This document shows positions 18,441 through 25,576 of a DNA stretch of 64,000 nt, piece by piece. Source of the DNA: Thiomicrorhabdus sp963677355 (lineage in GTDB: Bacteria > Pseudomonadota > Gammaproteobacteria > Thiomicrospirales > Thiomicrospiraceae); the NCBI GenBank assembly GCA_963677355.2, contig CAXXXQ010000001.1, forward strand, positions 186,001 through 250,000. The letters are read 5' to 3'. The stretch's first letter is position 1. Each line of letters begins with the position of its first letter. The position numbers were made by a program, and so were the translations under genes. Under the pieces are notes generated by a model, which did no database searches, had not been told where the DNA came from, and was given only the letters and a program-made list of their open reading frames with translations.

Positions 18441-19145
18441 ATGATTAACCCGAATTCAAAAATCAAACTTGACAGTAGCTGGCTGAATTACCTAGAAGCA
18501 GAATTTTCCAAACCATATATGGTGCAATTAAAAGCGTTCTTGCTAGATGAAAAAGCGGCTGGCAAACAGATTTTGCCGAAATCCGGGCAGTGGTTCAATG
18601 CAATGAATTCAACCCCTCTTGATGATGTAAAAGTTGTCATTATCGGCCAAGACCCCTACCCAACACCGGGTCATGCTCACGGCTTGTGCTTCTCAGTGCA
18701 ACCGGATGTTAAGCCATTGCCTAAATCTCTGCTCAATATCAACAAAGAATTACTTGAAGATGTACAGGTCGATAATCAACATACCGGCTACCTTCAACCT
18801 TGGGCCCAGCAAGGCGTGCTATTGCTGAATGCCGTTTTGACCGTAGAAGCCGGTAAAACCAACTCTCATCAAAACCGTGGTTGGGAAACCTTCACCGATG
18901 CGGTTATTAGTTTGATCAACCAACGTACCGAACACACCGTTTTCATTCTCTGGGGAGCCTATGCGCAAAAGAAAGACAAAATGATTGACCGTAGCAAACA
19001 CCTAGTGATTGAAAGCGCACACCCTTCCCCCCTATCAGCCTATCGTGGCTTTTTCGGTAGCCGTCCTTTCTCGAAAACCAATCAATACCTGCGAAGCAAC
19101 GGAAAAACACCAATTAACTGGCAATTACCACTAGGAAATACGTAA
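18441..19145 (+). CDS. ung: Uracil-DNA glycosylase
   Basis: Family-1 uracil-DNA glycosylase, which removes uracil from DNA to start base-excision repair. The 234 residues include the water-activating motif GQDPYPTPGHAHGLCFSV with the catalytic Asp, the LLLNAVLTVEAGKTNSH strand, VFILWGAYAQKK, and the DNA-intercalation loop HPSPLSAYRGFFGSRPFSKTN. The GQDPYPTPGHAHG loop differs from the E. coli GQDPYHGPGQAHG but keeps the essential residues. It appears to be a single-gene unit. Confidence 0.96.
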   Translation: MINPNSKIKLDSSWLNYLEAEFSKPYMVQLKAFLLDEKAAGKQILPKSGQWFNAMNSTPLDDVKVVIIGQDPYPTPGHAHGLCFSVQPDVKPLPKSLLNINKELLEDVQVDNQHTGYLQPWAQQGVLLLNAVLTVEAGKTNSHQNRGWETFTDAVISLINQRTEHTVFILWGAYAQKKDKMIDRSKHLVIESAHPSPLSAYRGFFGSRPFSKTNQYLRSNGKTPINWQLPLGNT

Positions 19146-19265
19146 TTTTTATTGCGATGCACTTTAATAGGCATTAACATTGCTTAATCAACACAAAATT
19201 TATCAAGACATACGCTGGACTTATAGGTCTATTACAGCCACTACAGATTGAGCCAAAGAATCAGA

Positions 19266-19901
19266 ATGACAAAATCGCCCATTTTCATTTTTCTAATGAC
19301 ATTATCTGTGGGCGGAATCATTGTACTTCCAGCTATCTTCTATTGGCTGAGCTCGGGAGAGTTCTACGGAAGAAAGGTCAGTACTCCCGCGCCTGTTTTT
19401 GAGCTTTTAGATACCAACCTTAACCCTCACAGTTTAGAGCAGCATAAAGGCAAATATGTATTTCTCTATTTCGGCTATCTGAACTGCGATGATGTCTGCC
19501 ATAACCAAGTGGGCGTGATGTTCAACATCAATCATCAAACTGACAACCGTGACTTGGATTTTATCTTTGTCACTATGGACCCCAACAGAGATTCAACAAC
19601 GATGTTGAATGATTACTTCAATCAGTTCGGCAGCAACTTTACTGCACTAACCGGCAATTCGGTGCAAACAATTCAGAGCATCGCCAGCCGTTACAAGGCA
19701 CCGTTTTTTGCCACCGGCACCTTATTCGGAAACAACGATTATGAAATCGCCCATCCGGGCAATATTTTTTTAATTGATCCTGACGGGGTCATCCAACTGG
19801 TCTATCAAAATCAATATTTACGTTACGACAAAATCATTGCAGATCTGAATAAATTAAGACAGATCAAACAGAGTTCAAGCAATACAAACATATTAGGATA
19901 A
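19266..19901 (+). CDS. Sco1/SenC/PrrC family thioredoxin-fold copper protein
   Basis: A 211-residue membrane-anchored periplasmic protein. The ATG at 19266 gives MTKSPIFIFLMTLSVGGIIVLP, a signal anchor; an in-frame TTG at 19248 would add six residues. The thioredoxin-like domain carries the Sco copper/redox site Cys74-DDV-Cys78 (in FGYLNCDDVCHNQVG) and the distal ligand His163 in EIAHPGNIFLIDPDG. Sco proteins deliver copper to cytochrome oxidase CuA or act as thiol-disulfide sensors. No oxidase genes are near. The next gene, a chemoreceptor, starts only six bases after the stop, so the two are probably co-transcribed, which points to a signalling use. Confidence 0.88.
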   Translation: MTKSPIFIFLMTLSVGGIIVLPAIFYWLSSGEFYGRKVSTPAPVFELLDTNLNPHSLEQHKGKYVFLYFGYLNCDDVCHNQVGVMFNINHQTDNRDLDFIFVTMDPNRDSTTMLNDYFNQFGSNFTALTGNSVQTIQSIASRYKAPFFATGTLFGNNDYEIAHPGNIFLIDPDGVIQLVYQNQYLRYDKIIADLNKLRQIKQSSSNTNILG

Positions 19902-19907
19902 AGCGGC

Positions 19908-21857
19908 ATGGCTACTCAACATAACTCTCAACTTCTAAGCATAGACAAAAAAGTCTTAATGATTTTATTGGCTCACATTCCTTTTGTGGCCCTGCTGGCT
20001 CCGATCGGCTATGAAACTTTTAGTTTCGCGATTACCGCAACAGCCTTTGTCACAGTACTTGCCTTAGTTGGTTATTACGCTCTACGAGGTACCCGTGCTT
20101 TCGGCATACTAAGCGGCGCGTTATTAATGCTGTTTTCCGCAACCTTGATTCAGACCCAGCTTGGCAGAATCGAAATGCACTTTCACATCTTTGTCGCCCT
20201 AGCTTTTCTGCTAATTTATAAAGACTGGTTGGTGGTCACGATCGCGGCCGGAGTCGGAGCAGTCCATCATGTCGTTTTAACCTACCTGCAACTCAACTCA
20301 GTAGAAGTGGCCGGCGTGCCGATTATGCTTTTCAACTATGATTGCAGCTGGGAGATCACTTTCCTGCATGCTTTATTTGTGGTCATCGAATCTGCGGTCT
20401 TAATCTACTACGCGATCACCATGAGAAAAGAAGAGCAGGTAGCCAATCAAGTCGTCAATACCATTAACGACGTTTCCACAAACTCCGACTTTTCACTCAG
20501 AATCGAACAACACAATGACCACCCTTCGGTGATTGCCACCAATACATTACTCAGCTCGATCCAATCCGCTTTCAATCAAATCAACGAGGTAATGACCGGC
20601 ATAGCGCAAGGCAATTTCGATCAGCGAATAGAACAACAGTTTTCAGGTGATTTACTCCATCTCAAAAATGCCGTCAATGATTCAGCAGAAAGTGTCACCG
20701 GCACCATGCAAAGTCTTGAAGAACTGATGCATAGTTTAAGCTCTGGAGACTTTTCAGCTCGTCTGGACTCGAAAGTAAAAGGTTCCCTAAGAGAAAATGT
20801 CAATAACACTATGCAAATCATGGAGCTGGCGATTTCCGAAGTGGGCGACGTGATTAATCGTCTCAGCGAAGGGGATTTAACAGCACGAGTCACCTCGGAA
20901 TTAAATGGTGACCTCGATACATTGAAGCAGAGCACCAATACCTCTATGCAGAGACTACAACATGCCATCGAAGATATTTCTCGCGTGATCGCGGCCCAAA
21001 GCGAAGGCGACTTGACGGCGTCGGTGACTCAAGAAATGCTTGGGGAATTGGATAACCTAAAACAAGCAATCAACCTGAGTAACAGCACCTTAAACAAAGT
21101 AATATCACAAGTCGTAAACTCCGCCAATACGGTTAAAAATGCCAGCACCGAAGTCAGCCAAGGCAGCGGTCACCTTAACAGCCGCACTCAGGAACAAGCC
21201 GCATCGCTGGAAGAAACCGCAGCCTCTATAGAGCAGTTAACTTCGACCATCAAGCAGAATACTGACAACGCGGTAAATGCCGACAGCCTAGCCAAAACGG
21301 CGAGTGATCAAGCGCAAGCAAGCCGACAAATTATGGATGAAACCGAGCAAGCTATTCAGCAAATTCATGACTCCAGCAAACAGATTGAAGCCATTACCGT
21401 ATTGATCGATAGCATCGCTTTCCAAACCAACTTATTGGCTCTGAACGCCGCAGTCGAGGCAGCTCGAGCAGGTGAACACGGTAGAGGCTTTGCCGTCGTT
21501 GCCGGAGAAGTGCGCAACCTAGCTGGTAAATCGGCAGAAGCCGCTAAAGATATCAAAAACCTGATTGAAAACAGTGTGAAGAGTATTCAAGTAGGTACTG
21601 ATAAAATGGCACTGACCTCTGATTCACTCTCAAAAATTCAGGACTCGATTAAAAAAGTCAGTGACATTGTTGCCGAAATTTCCACAGCCTCTCTCGAACA
21701 ACAACAGGGAGTTAATCAGGTTAATATGGCCGTTGCCGGAATCGACAACAACACTCAACAAAATGCCGCCTTGGTGGAACAAACGACGGCCGCGGCTCAA
21801 TCCATGAGCCAGGAAAGCGAAAAACTTAGCCAGGTCGTCTCGCGTTTTAAGGTTTGA
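19908..21857 (+). CDS. Methyl-accepting chemotaxis protein with His-containing membrane sensor and HAMP array
   Basis: A 649-residue chemoreceptor without a periplasmic ligand domain. The first 175 residues form about six membrane helices with conserved-looking histidines at or near the membrane: His23, His91 and His93 (GRIEMHFHIFVALAFLL), His120-His121 (AVHHVV) and His154. A run of HAMP-like units follows (about 180-400), seen as repeated GxFxxR/GDLTA motifs (GNFDQRI, GDFSARL, GDLTARV, GDLTASV). The signalling domain with the tip IDSIAFQTNLLALNAAVEAA comes next. It ends at VSRFKV with no CheR tether. The histidine-rich membrane part suggests heme or metal binding (inference), in keeping with the Sco gene immediately before it. 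Confidence 0.92.
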   Translation: MATQHNSQLLSIDKKVLMILLAHIPFVALLAPIGYETFSFAITATAFVTVLALVGYYALRGTRAFGILSGALLMLFSATLIQTQLGRIEMHFHIFVALAFLLIYKDWLVVTIAAGVGAVHHVVLTYLQLNSVEVAGVPIMLFNYDCSWEITFLHALFVVIESAVLIYYAITMRKEEQVANQVVNTINDVSTNSDFSLRIEQHNDHPSVIATNTLLSSIQSAFNQINEVMTGIAQGNFDQRIEQQFSGDLLHLKNAVNDSAESVTGTMQSLEELMHSLSSGDFSARLDSKVKGSLRENVNNTMQIMELAISEVGDVINRLSEGDLTARVTSELNGDLDTLKQSTNTSMQRLQHAIEDISRVIAAQSEGDLTASVTQEMLGELDNLKQAINLSNSTLNKVISQVVNSANTVKNASTEVSQGSGHLNSRTQEQAASLEETAASIEQLTSTIKQNTDNAVNADSLAKTASDQAQASRQIMDETEQAIQQIHDSSKQIEAITVLIDSIAFQTNLLALNAAVEAARAGEHGRGFAVVAGEVRNLAGKSAEAAKDIKNLIENSVKSIQVGTDKMALTSDSLSKIQDSIKKVSDIVAEISTASLEQQQGVNQVNMAVAGIDNNTQQNAALVEQTTAAAQSMSQESEKLSQVVSRFKV

Positions 21858-21881
21858 TAACCTTGCACCCGCTGACTTTTT

Positions 21882-21910
21882 AAAAAGCCCCCATTAAGTC
21901 GGGGTTTTTT
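21882..21910 (+). terminator. Rho-independent terminator after the HAMP-array chemoreceptor
   Basis: The arms AAAAAGCCCC and GGGGTTTTTT pair, with one bulged G, around a loop of about nine bases. The distal T-run ends at 21910, so it abuts the end of the convergent motB-like gene and can serve both strands. Confidence 0.8.
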
Positions 21911-22595
21911 ATGAGTTTCCGTTTTTAAAAAAACCTGCGGTGATCAGAATCTCTACACGTCTATTCCGATTCTTACCTGATTCACTTTCGCTACTCTCTA
22001 TAGGTTGCCACTCCCCGAAACCGGCAATGGAAAACAGTTCGGGTTGCAAGCCGCTGCTATTTTGTAACAGATACATGACCGATTCCGCTCGTAAGGTACT
22101 TAAAAAGAAGTTATTTCTTAACGTCGATTCGGGATCAATCCAGTCGCTATCGGTATGCCCCATCACCGAGATTTCGGCCAACCACTGATAACCGTCTTCT
22201 GCAGCACGATCAATGACCGCTCGATTTGCCTCATCCGCTTTTATATCTAAAACTCGTGTCGTCGGCAGTAATTCGGCAATACGACTCAACTCTTCAGTAA
22301 GCTTCATACTCGGTTTGAAAGCACCGCTTTCAAAAGCGTCATCACTTTGTACGGTCAACAAAACGCCGCGCGGTTCGCGACTGACGGAAATCATCCGATA
22401 ACCGTTTTGTCCAACCTGATCCGCCAATGTTTGATAACTGGCATTTAACTGTTGGTCAACCCAAACATCAATTTTACTCTGATCACTTTTATTCATGGCC
22501 ACCACCACGATAAAAAATGTCAGCAACAAAGTGATGACATCACCAAAAGCCAAAAGCCAAGAGCTTCTTGCTCTTTGCAAAACCGGCGAACTCAT
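21909..22595 (-). CDS. MotB-like stator protein with ion-binding Asp
   Basis: A 228-residue protein with one N-terminal membrane helix and a C-terminal OmpA-like peptidoglycan-binding domain. The helix (WLLAFGDVITLLLTFFIVV) carries Asp19, at the position of the essential proton/sodium-carrying Asp of MotB/PomB. The OmpA domain shows MGHTDSDW, LSTLRAESV, IAGFGEWQP and NRRVEI. Its start overlaps the end of the preceding MotB-like gene by four bases (ATGA), so translation is probably coupled. With the MotA-like gene it could form a flagellar stator or a MotAB-type energiser of another envelope machine; no flagellar genes are adjacent. Confidence 0.88.
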   Translation of the reverse strand: MSSPVLQRARSSWLLAFGDVITLLLTFFIVVVAMNKSDQSKIDVWVDQQLNASYQTLADQVGQNGYRMISVSREPRGVLLTVQSDDAFESGAFKPSMKLTEELSRIAELLPTTRVLDIKADEANRAVIDRAAEDGYQWLAEISVMGHTDSDWIDPESTLRNNFFLSTLRAESVMYLLQNSSGLQPELFSIAGFGEWQPIESSESESGKNRNRRVEILITAGFFKNGNS

Positions 22596-23380
22596 TCTTG
22601 CTCCTGAGACAGAGGGAGATCTTGCGCAAGCTTAACCAGTTGCGGTTGCAGATAAATCTCAATACGGCGATTTTCTCCACTGGTCGTCGGAGTGACCAGC
22701 GGGTGAAAGCTGCCGTAACCGGCAATCGCAAACTGGTCACGCGGCAAACCTAGATGAATACGCATCCACTCCATCATCGCATAAGCCCGATAAGTACTCA
22801 GTTCTACGTTGTTTTTAAAGCGCGCGGTCGCAGCCATCGGATTGGAATCGGTATGTCCCTCTACACGAATCATAAACTTGAGTCGATAACCCGGCATCTC
22901 CACAGCCTGCACCAGTTTTCGATATTGCTGACGTAAATTGCCGACATTCAGTGCATCGACCACTTCCAGCATGCTTCTCAAATAAGGCAGATAACGGGGG
23001 TTGATTTTCGCTTGTGCCGAATCAAACAGAGCTTCGCCTTTGACTAGATCGGCCGGTAAGGTAATTTTGATGCCCTTAGTGGTACTGTCATCTATTTGCA
23101 GCCAAGGAATACCGGCTCGATTACGTTCATACACAAATTGCTTATGTAAATTTGCAATCAGTTCCTGATAACTTCTTTTCGGGGCCGATGTTTCCAGCTC
23201 AAGCATACTGATAGTGAGAATGAAGAAAGCCAATAATGAGGTGAACAAGGCGATGTAACTCAGCAGCCAGGCATGGTTGCGATTCGGTTGTGTTTCCGTT
23301 TCGTCACTTAAACCTTCAACCAAACCCCGATCTGGCGCACTCTTTGTTCTGGTGAGTTGTGAGAGTAGCAGTAAAGACAT
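22592..23380 (-). CDS. MotB-like OmpA-domain protein lacking the stator Asp
   Basis: A 262-residue protein with a cytoplasmic N-terminal tail of about 37 residues, one membrane helix (WLLSYIALFTSLLAFFILTISM, 38-59) and a C-terminal OmpA-like domain (VEGHTDSNP, ELSTYRAYAMMEW, IAGYGSFHP, NRRIEIYL). Aligned with the next gene, the ion-carrying Asp position is Ala44, and the helix has no acidic residue until its end. GGAGG lies seven bases before the ATG. It probably cannot conduct ions as a homodimer, so a structural or regulatory partner in a mixed complex is the likely role (inference). It sits 12 bases after the motA-like gene. Confidence 0.86.
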   Translation of the reverse strand: MSLLLLSQLTRTKSAPDRGLVEGLSDETETQPNRNHAWLLSYIALFTSLLAFFILTISMLELETSAPKRSYQELIANLHKQFVYERNRAGIPWLQIDDSTTKGIKITLPADLVKGEALFDSAQAKINPRYLPYLRSMLEVVDALNVGNLRQQYRKLVQAVEMPGYRLKFMIRVEGHTDSNPMAATARFKNNVELSTYRAYAMMEWMRIHLGLPRDQFAIAGYGSFHPLVTPTTSGENRRIEIYLQPQLVKLAQDLPLSQEQE

Positions 23381-23392
23381 GCAAACCTCCGG

Positions 23393-24217
23393 CTAGCGTA
23401 AGCTTTCCAGTTTCTGCTTGGTTTTCTCGTTCAGAAAAGCGAGCAATTTCTCTTTGACCAGCAAGGTCGGCTCGGTATCTTTGAGAGCAATCGTGCCTTC
23501 GATAATCATCTCGTTCCTGAGCACTTCGGCGTCGGTCAGCACTTTCAATTTACCGGCAATCGGCATAAACACCAGATTGGAGAACAGCACGCCGTAGAAC
23601 GTCGTCACCAGAGCCAAGCCCATGCCGTTAAGCAAACTCCCCAACATATCTTGAGCTTCACCACCGCCGTACGGATTACCGCTATCCACCACTTGAGTAG
23701 TCATCATGATAATCAGCCCCATCACCGTTCCCATCATGCCGAAAGCCGGGGCATACGAAGCCATATTGGCATAGACCTCTTGACAGCGCAGGTGGCGCAA
23801 GCGCATATTGATCAGGCGGTTTTCCAAACTTTGTCTGAGGGTTTCGGTCTCGTGATAGACCAACATTTCGGTAAGCGCAAATTGCAGATAAGGATCGTCG
23901 AGCATATCGATCTCTTTTTCCACCCCGAGCAGGCCTTTCTGCTTGGAAATATGGCTCAAACGAACCATCTCTTCGACAATATCGGAATAGCTAGGGGGTT
24001 CGGCAACCAAAACCTTACCTAAACCGTAAAAAACGCAGCGAACTTGATTGAGAGGATAATTGATCAAGATAGCGGCAAAGGTTCCGCCCAAAACCAGAGC
24101 GAGCCCTTGCCAATTAAGAAAAGCGTAGATGAATTGGCCTTGTTGGTAATCGATCATGCTCAAGATCAAAATGATCGAGCCGATGATGATTCCTAAAAGC
24201 GTCGCGATTTTGCTCAT
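23393..24217 (-). CDS. MotA/PomA-like stator protein
   Basis: A 274-residue inner-membrane protein with the MotA layout: membrane helices at about 5-22 and 33-52, a cytoplasmic loop with HISKQKGLLGVEKEI (compare ARREGLLALE of MotA) and TEMLVYHETET, then two further helices, the third with APAFGMMGTVMGLI and the fourth with GLALVTTFYGVLFSNLVF. The conserved Pro of the third helix is present. It begins immediately after the plsC stop with no intervening base, and two MotB-like genes follow. It is likely to use the Asp-bearing MotB as ion partner. Proton versus sodium use cannot be told from sequence. Confidence 0.88.
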   Translation of the reverse strand: MSKIATLLGIIIGSIILILSMIDYQQGQFIYAFLNWQGLALVLGGTFAAILINYPLNQVRCVFYGLGKVLVAEPPSYSDIVEEMVRLSHISKQKGLLGVEKEIDMLDDPYLQFALTEMLVYHETETLRQSLENRLINMRLRHLRCQEVYANMASYAPAFGMMGTVMGLIIMMTTQVVDSGNPYGGGEAQDMLGSLLNGMGLALVTTFYGVLFSNLVFMPIAGKLKVLTDAEVLRNEMIIEGTIALKDTEPTLLVKEKLLAFLNEKTKQKLESLR

Positions 24218-24970
24218 TTACTCCGTCTGTTGAATCTCTCCCGCCTTTTCCTGTGAAGCTTCGGAAATCGAATACTGATTCAACCAATCCTCAAATTTTT
24301 GGTTAATTTCGGCAACAGACAACTCTGTTACATCCAACGGCTCACTGATATAAATATCGATTACACCCGGTTTCTTAATAAAACTGTTTTTCGGCCAGAA
24401 TTTACCCGCATTGTGGGCGACTAAATACACCGGTGCTTTCGCTTTCGAAGCCAGCATGGCGCCACCGACATTTATTTTGCCGAGCTCGCCCGCCGGCATA
24501 CGAGTGCCTTCCGGAAAGATGACTACCCAGTCGCCATCCGCCAGACGTTGCGTCCCTTCTTTCAACAACTGGTTCAGTGCTTTGCGGCCAGCAGAGCGGT
24601 CAATTGCGATAGGATTCAGCAACGACATCCCCCAACCGAAAAACGGAATTCTCAGCAGCTCGCGTTTTAACACATAGGCTTGTCTCGGGAAAATTTGTTG
24701 CAAGGCAAAAGTCTCCCAGGACGACTCATGTCTAGCAAGGATTAAGCCAGCGTTTTCGCTATTGATATTATCGGCACCATGTACTCGATACTTTAATCCA
24801 CATGTGACATTTACCCACCACAAACAAAAATGCGCCCACTGCGTCATAAAGCGATAACGAGTGACGATTGAAAATGGTCGGGTCAATTGTCCCAGTAGGG
24901 AAAATACGATCATACTGCTGATCTGTCCGATCGAGAACAACAAGGATTTGATAAACAAAATAAGTTTCAT
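24218..24970 (-). CDS. plsC: 1-acyl-sn-glycerol-3-phosphate acyltransferase (PlsC family)
   Basis: A 250-residue membrane-bound acyltransferase that adds the second acyl chain to make phosphatidic acid. A hydrophobic N-terminus is followed by the catalytic motif ARHESSWETFAL, which is HX4E in place of the usual HX4D. The substrate-binding motif VIFPEGTRMPAGE and the RIPFFGWGMSLLNPIAIDR segment with PlsC-type FGW are clear. Its start overlaps the gmhB-like gene by four bases (ATGA), and the motA-like gene begins right after its stop, so it lies in a tightly packed operon. Family assignment is firm; acyl preference is unknown. Confidence 0.9.
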   Translation of the reverse strand: MKLILFIKSLLFSIGQISSMIVFSLLGQLTRPFSIVTRYRFMTQWAHFCLWWVNVTCGLKYRVHGADNINSENAGLILARHESSWETFALQQIFPRQAYVLKRELLRIPFFGWGMSLLNPIAIDRSAGRKALNQLLKEGTQRLADGDWVVIFPEGTRMPAGELGKINVGGAMLASKAKAPVYLVAHNAGKFWPKNSFIKKPGVIDIYISEPLDVTELSVAEINQKFEDWLNQYSISEASQEKAGEIQQTE

Positions 24971-25497
24971 TTCAACAACGCCTCCACAACGGCTTGTAAA
25001 TTTTCATAGACGGGAATGCCTTCCAGCAAAGCGTCATTCGTTGCCAAAGTGCGCTCACCTTTGCCGGTTTTCACCAGATACGGCTGCATGTCCATCGCTT
25101 TGGCGACTTTAATATCCGCCAGCGTATCGCCCACCATCGGCATTGACTGTAACTCGCAACCGAATCGATGCTGTATGGCTTGCAGCATCCCGGTTCCCGG
25201 TTTACGGGCCGGCGATTGATCTTCTCCCAGGTAAGGCGCATAGCTGATCCAGTCGAGCGCCATGCCATCCAATAGCTCGACAAACTTCCGGTGCATGCCA
25301 CTCAACGTCTGGCGCGAATAATAACCGCGCTTGATGCCGGACTGGTTGGTCGCCACGGCCACCGTCCACCCCGACTTTTTCAATTGTTTGATCGCCTCGA
25401 TACTACCCGGTACCGGAATCCATTCGTCTGCGGATTTAATAAACGCATCCGAATCTTCATTAATCACTCCGTCGCGATCCAAAACGATAATTTTCAT
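24967..25497 (-). CDS. gmhB: HAD-family phosphatase, GmhB-like, without the zinc cysteines
   Basis: A 176-residue HAD-IIIA phosphatase like GmhB, which dephosphorylates D,D-heptose-1,7-bisphosphate for LPS core synthesis. HAD motifs are in place: Asp7-Arg-Asp9-Gly in VLDRDGVINED, ATNQSGIKRG, the RKPGTGML segment, and MVGDTLADIKVAKA. The family's zinc loop, normally Cys-x-His...Cys-x-Cys before RKP, reads YAPYLGEDQSPARKP (residues 87-100) and has no Cys or His, so the metal site is gone. It remains the best family match. It follows a terminator after glyS and overlaps plsC, so it starts the plsC-mot transcription unit or receives read-through. Confidence 0.82.
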   Translation of the reverse strand: MKIIVLDRDGVINEDSDAFIKSADEWIPVPGSIEAIKQLKKSGWTVAVATNQSGIKRGYYSRQTLSGMHRKFVELLDGMALDWISYAPYLGEDQSPARKPGTGMLQAIQHRFGCELQSMPMVGDTLADIKVAKAMDMQPYLVKTGKGERTLATNDALLEGIPVYENLQAVVEALLK

Positions 25498-25511
25498 AAA
25501 TTCCTCTAAAC

Positions 25512-25546
25512 AAAAACTCCCGCACTAGAATTAATCCAGGCGGGAG
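25512..25546 (-). terminator. Rho-independent terminator after glyS
   Basis: On the minus strand CTCCCGC and GCGGGAG (25546-25540 and 25523-25517) pair around a 16-base loop and are followed by TTTTTGTTT. It lies about 30 bases past the glyS stop and 15 bases before the gmhB-like start, so it should partly separate glyQS from the downstream genes. Confidence 0.8.
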
Positions 25547-25576
25547 CATTCCTTTCCTGTCAGGTCTTTCTCGAAA

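Noticed and set aside
21909..24217. Zorya-type (ZorAB) defence system
   Set aside because: ZorA/ZorB are MotA/MotB-like, but no ZorC, ZorD or ZorE-type helicase or nuclease gene is adjacent; the neighbours are plsC and gmhB-like genes.
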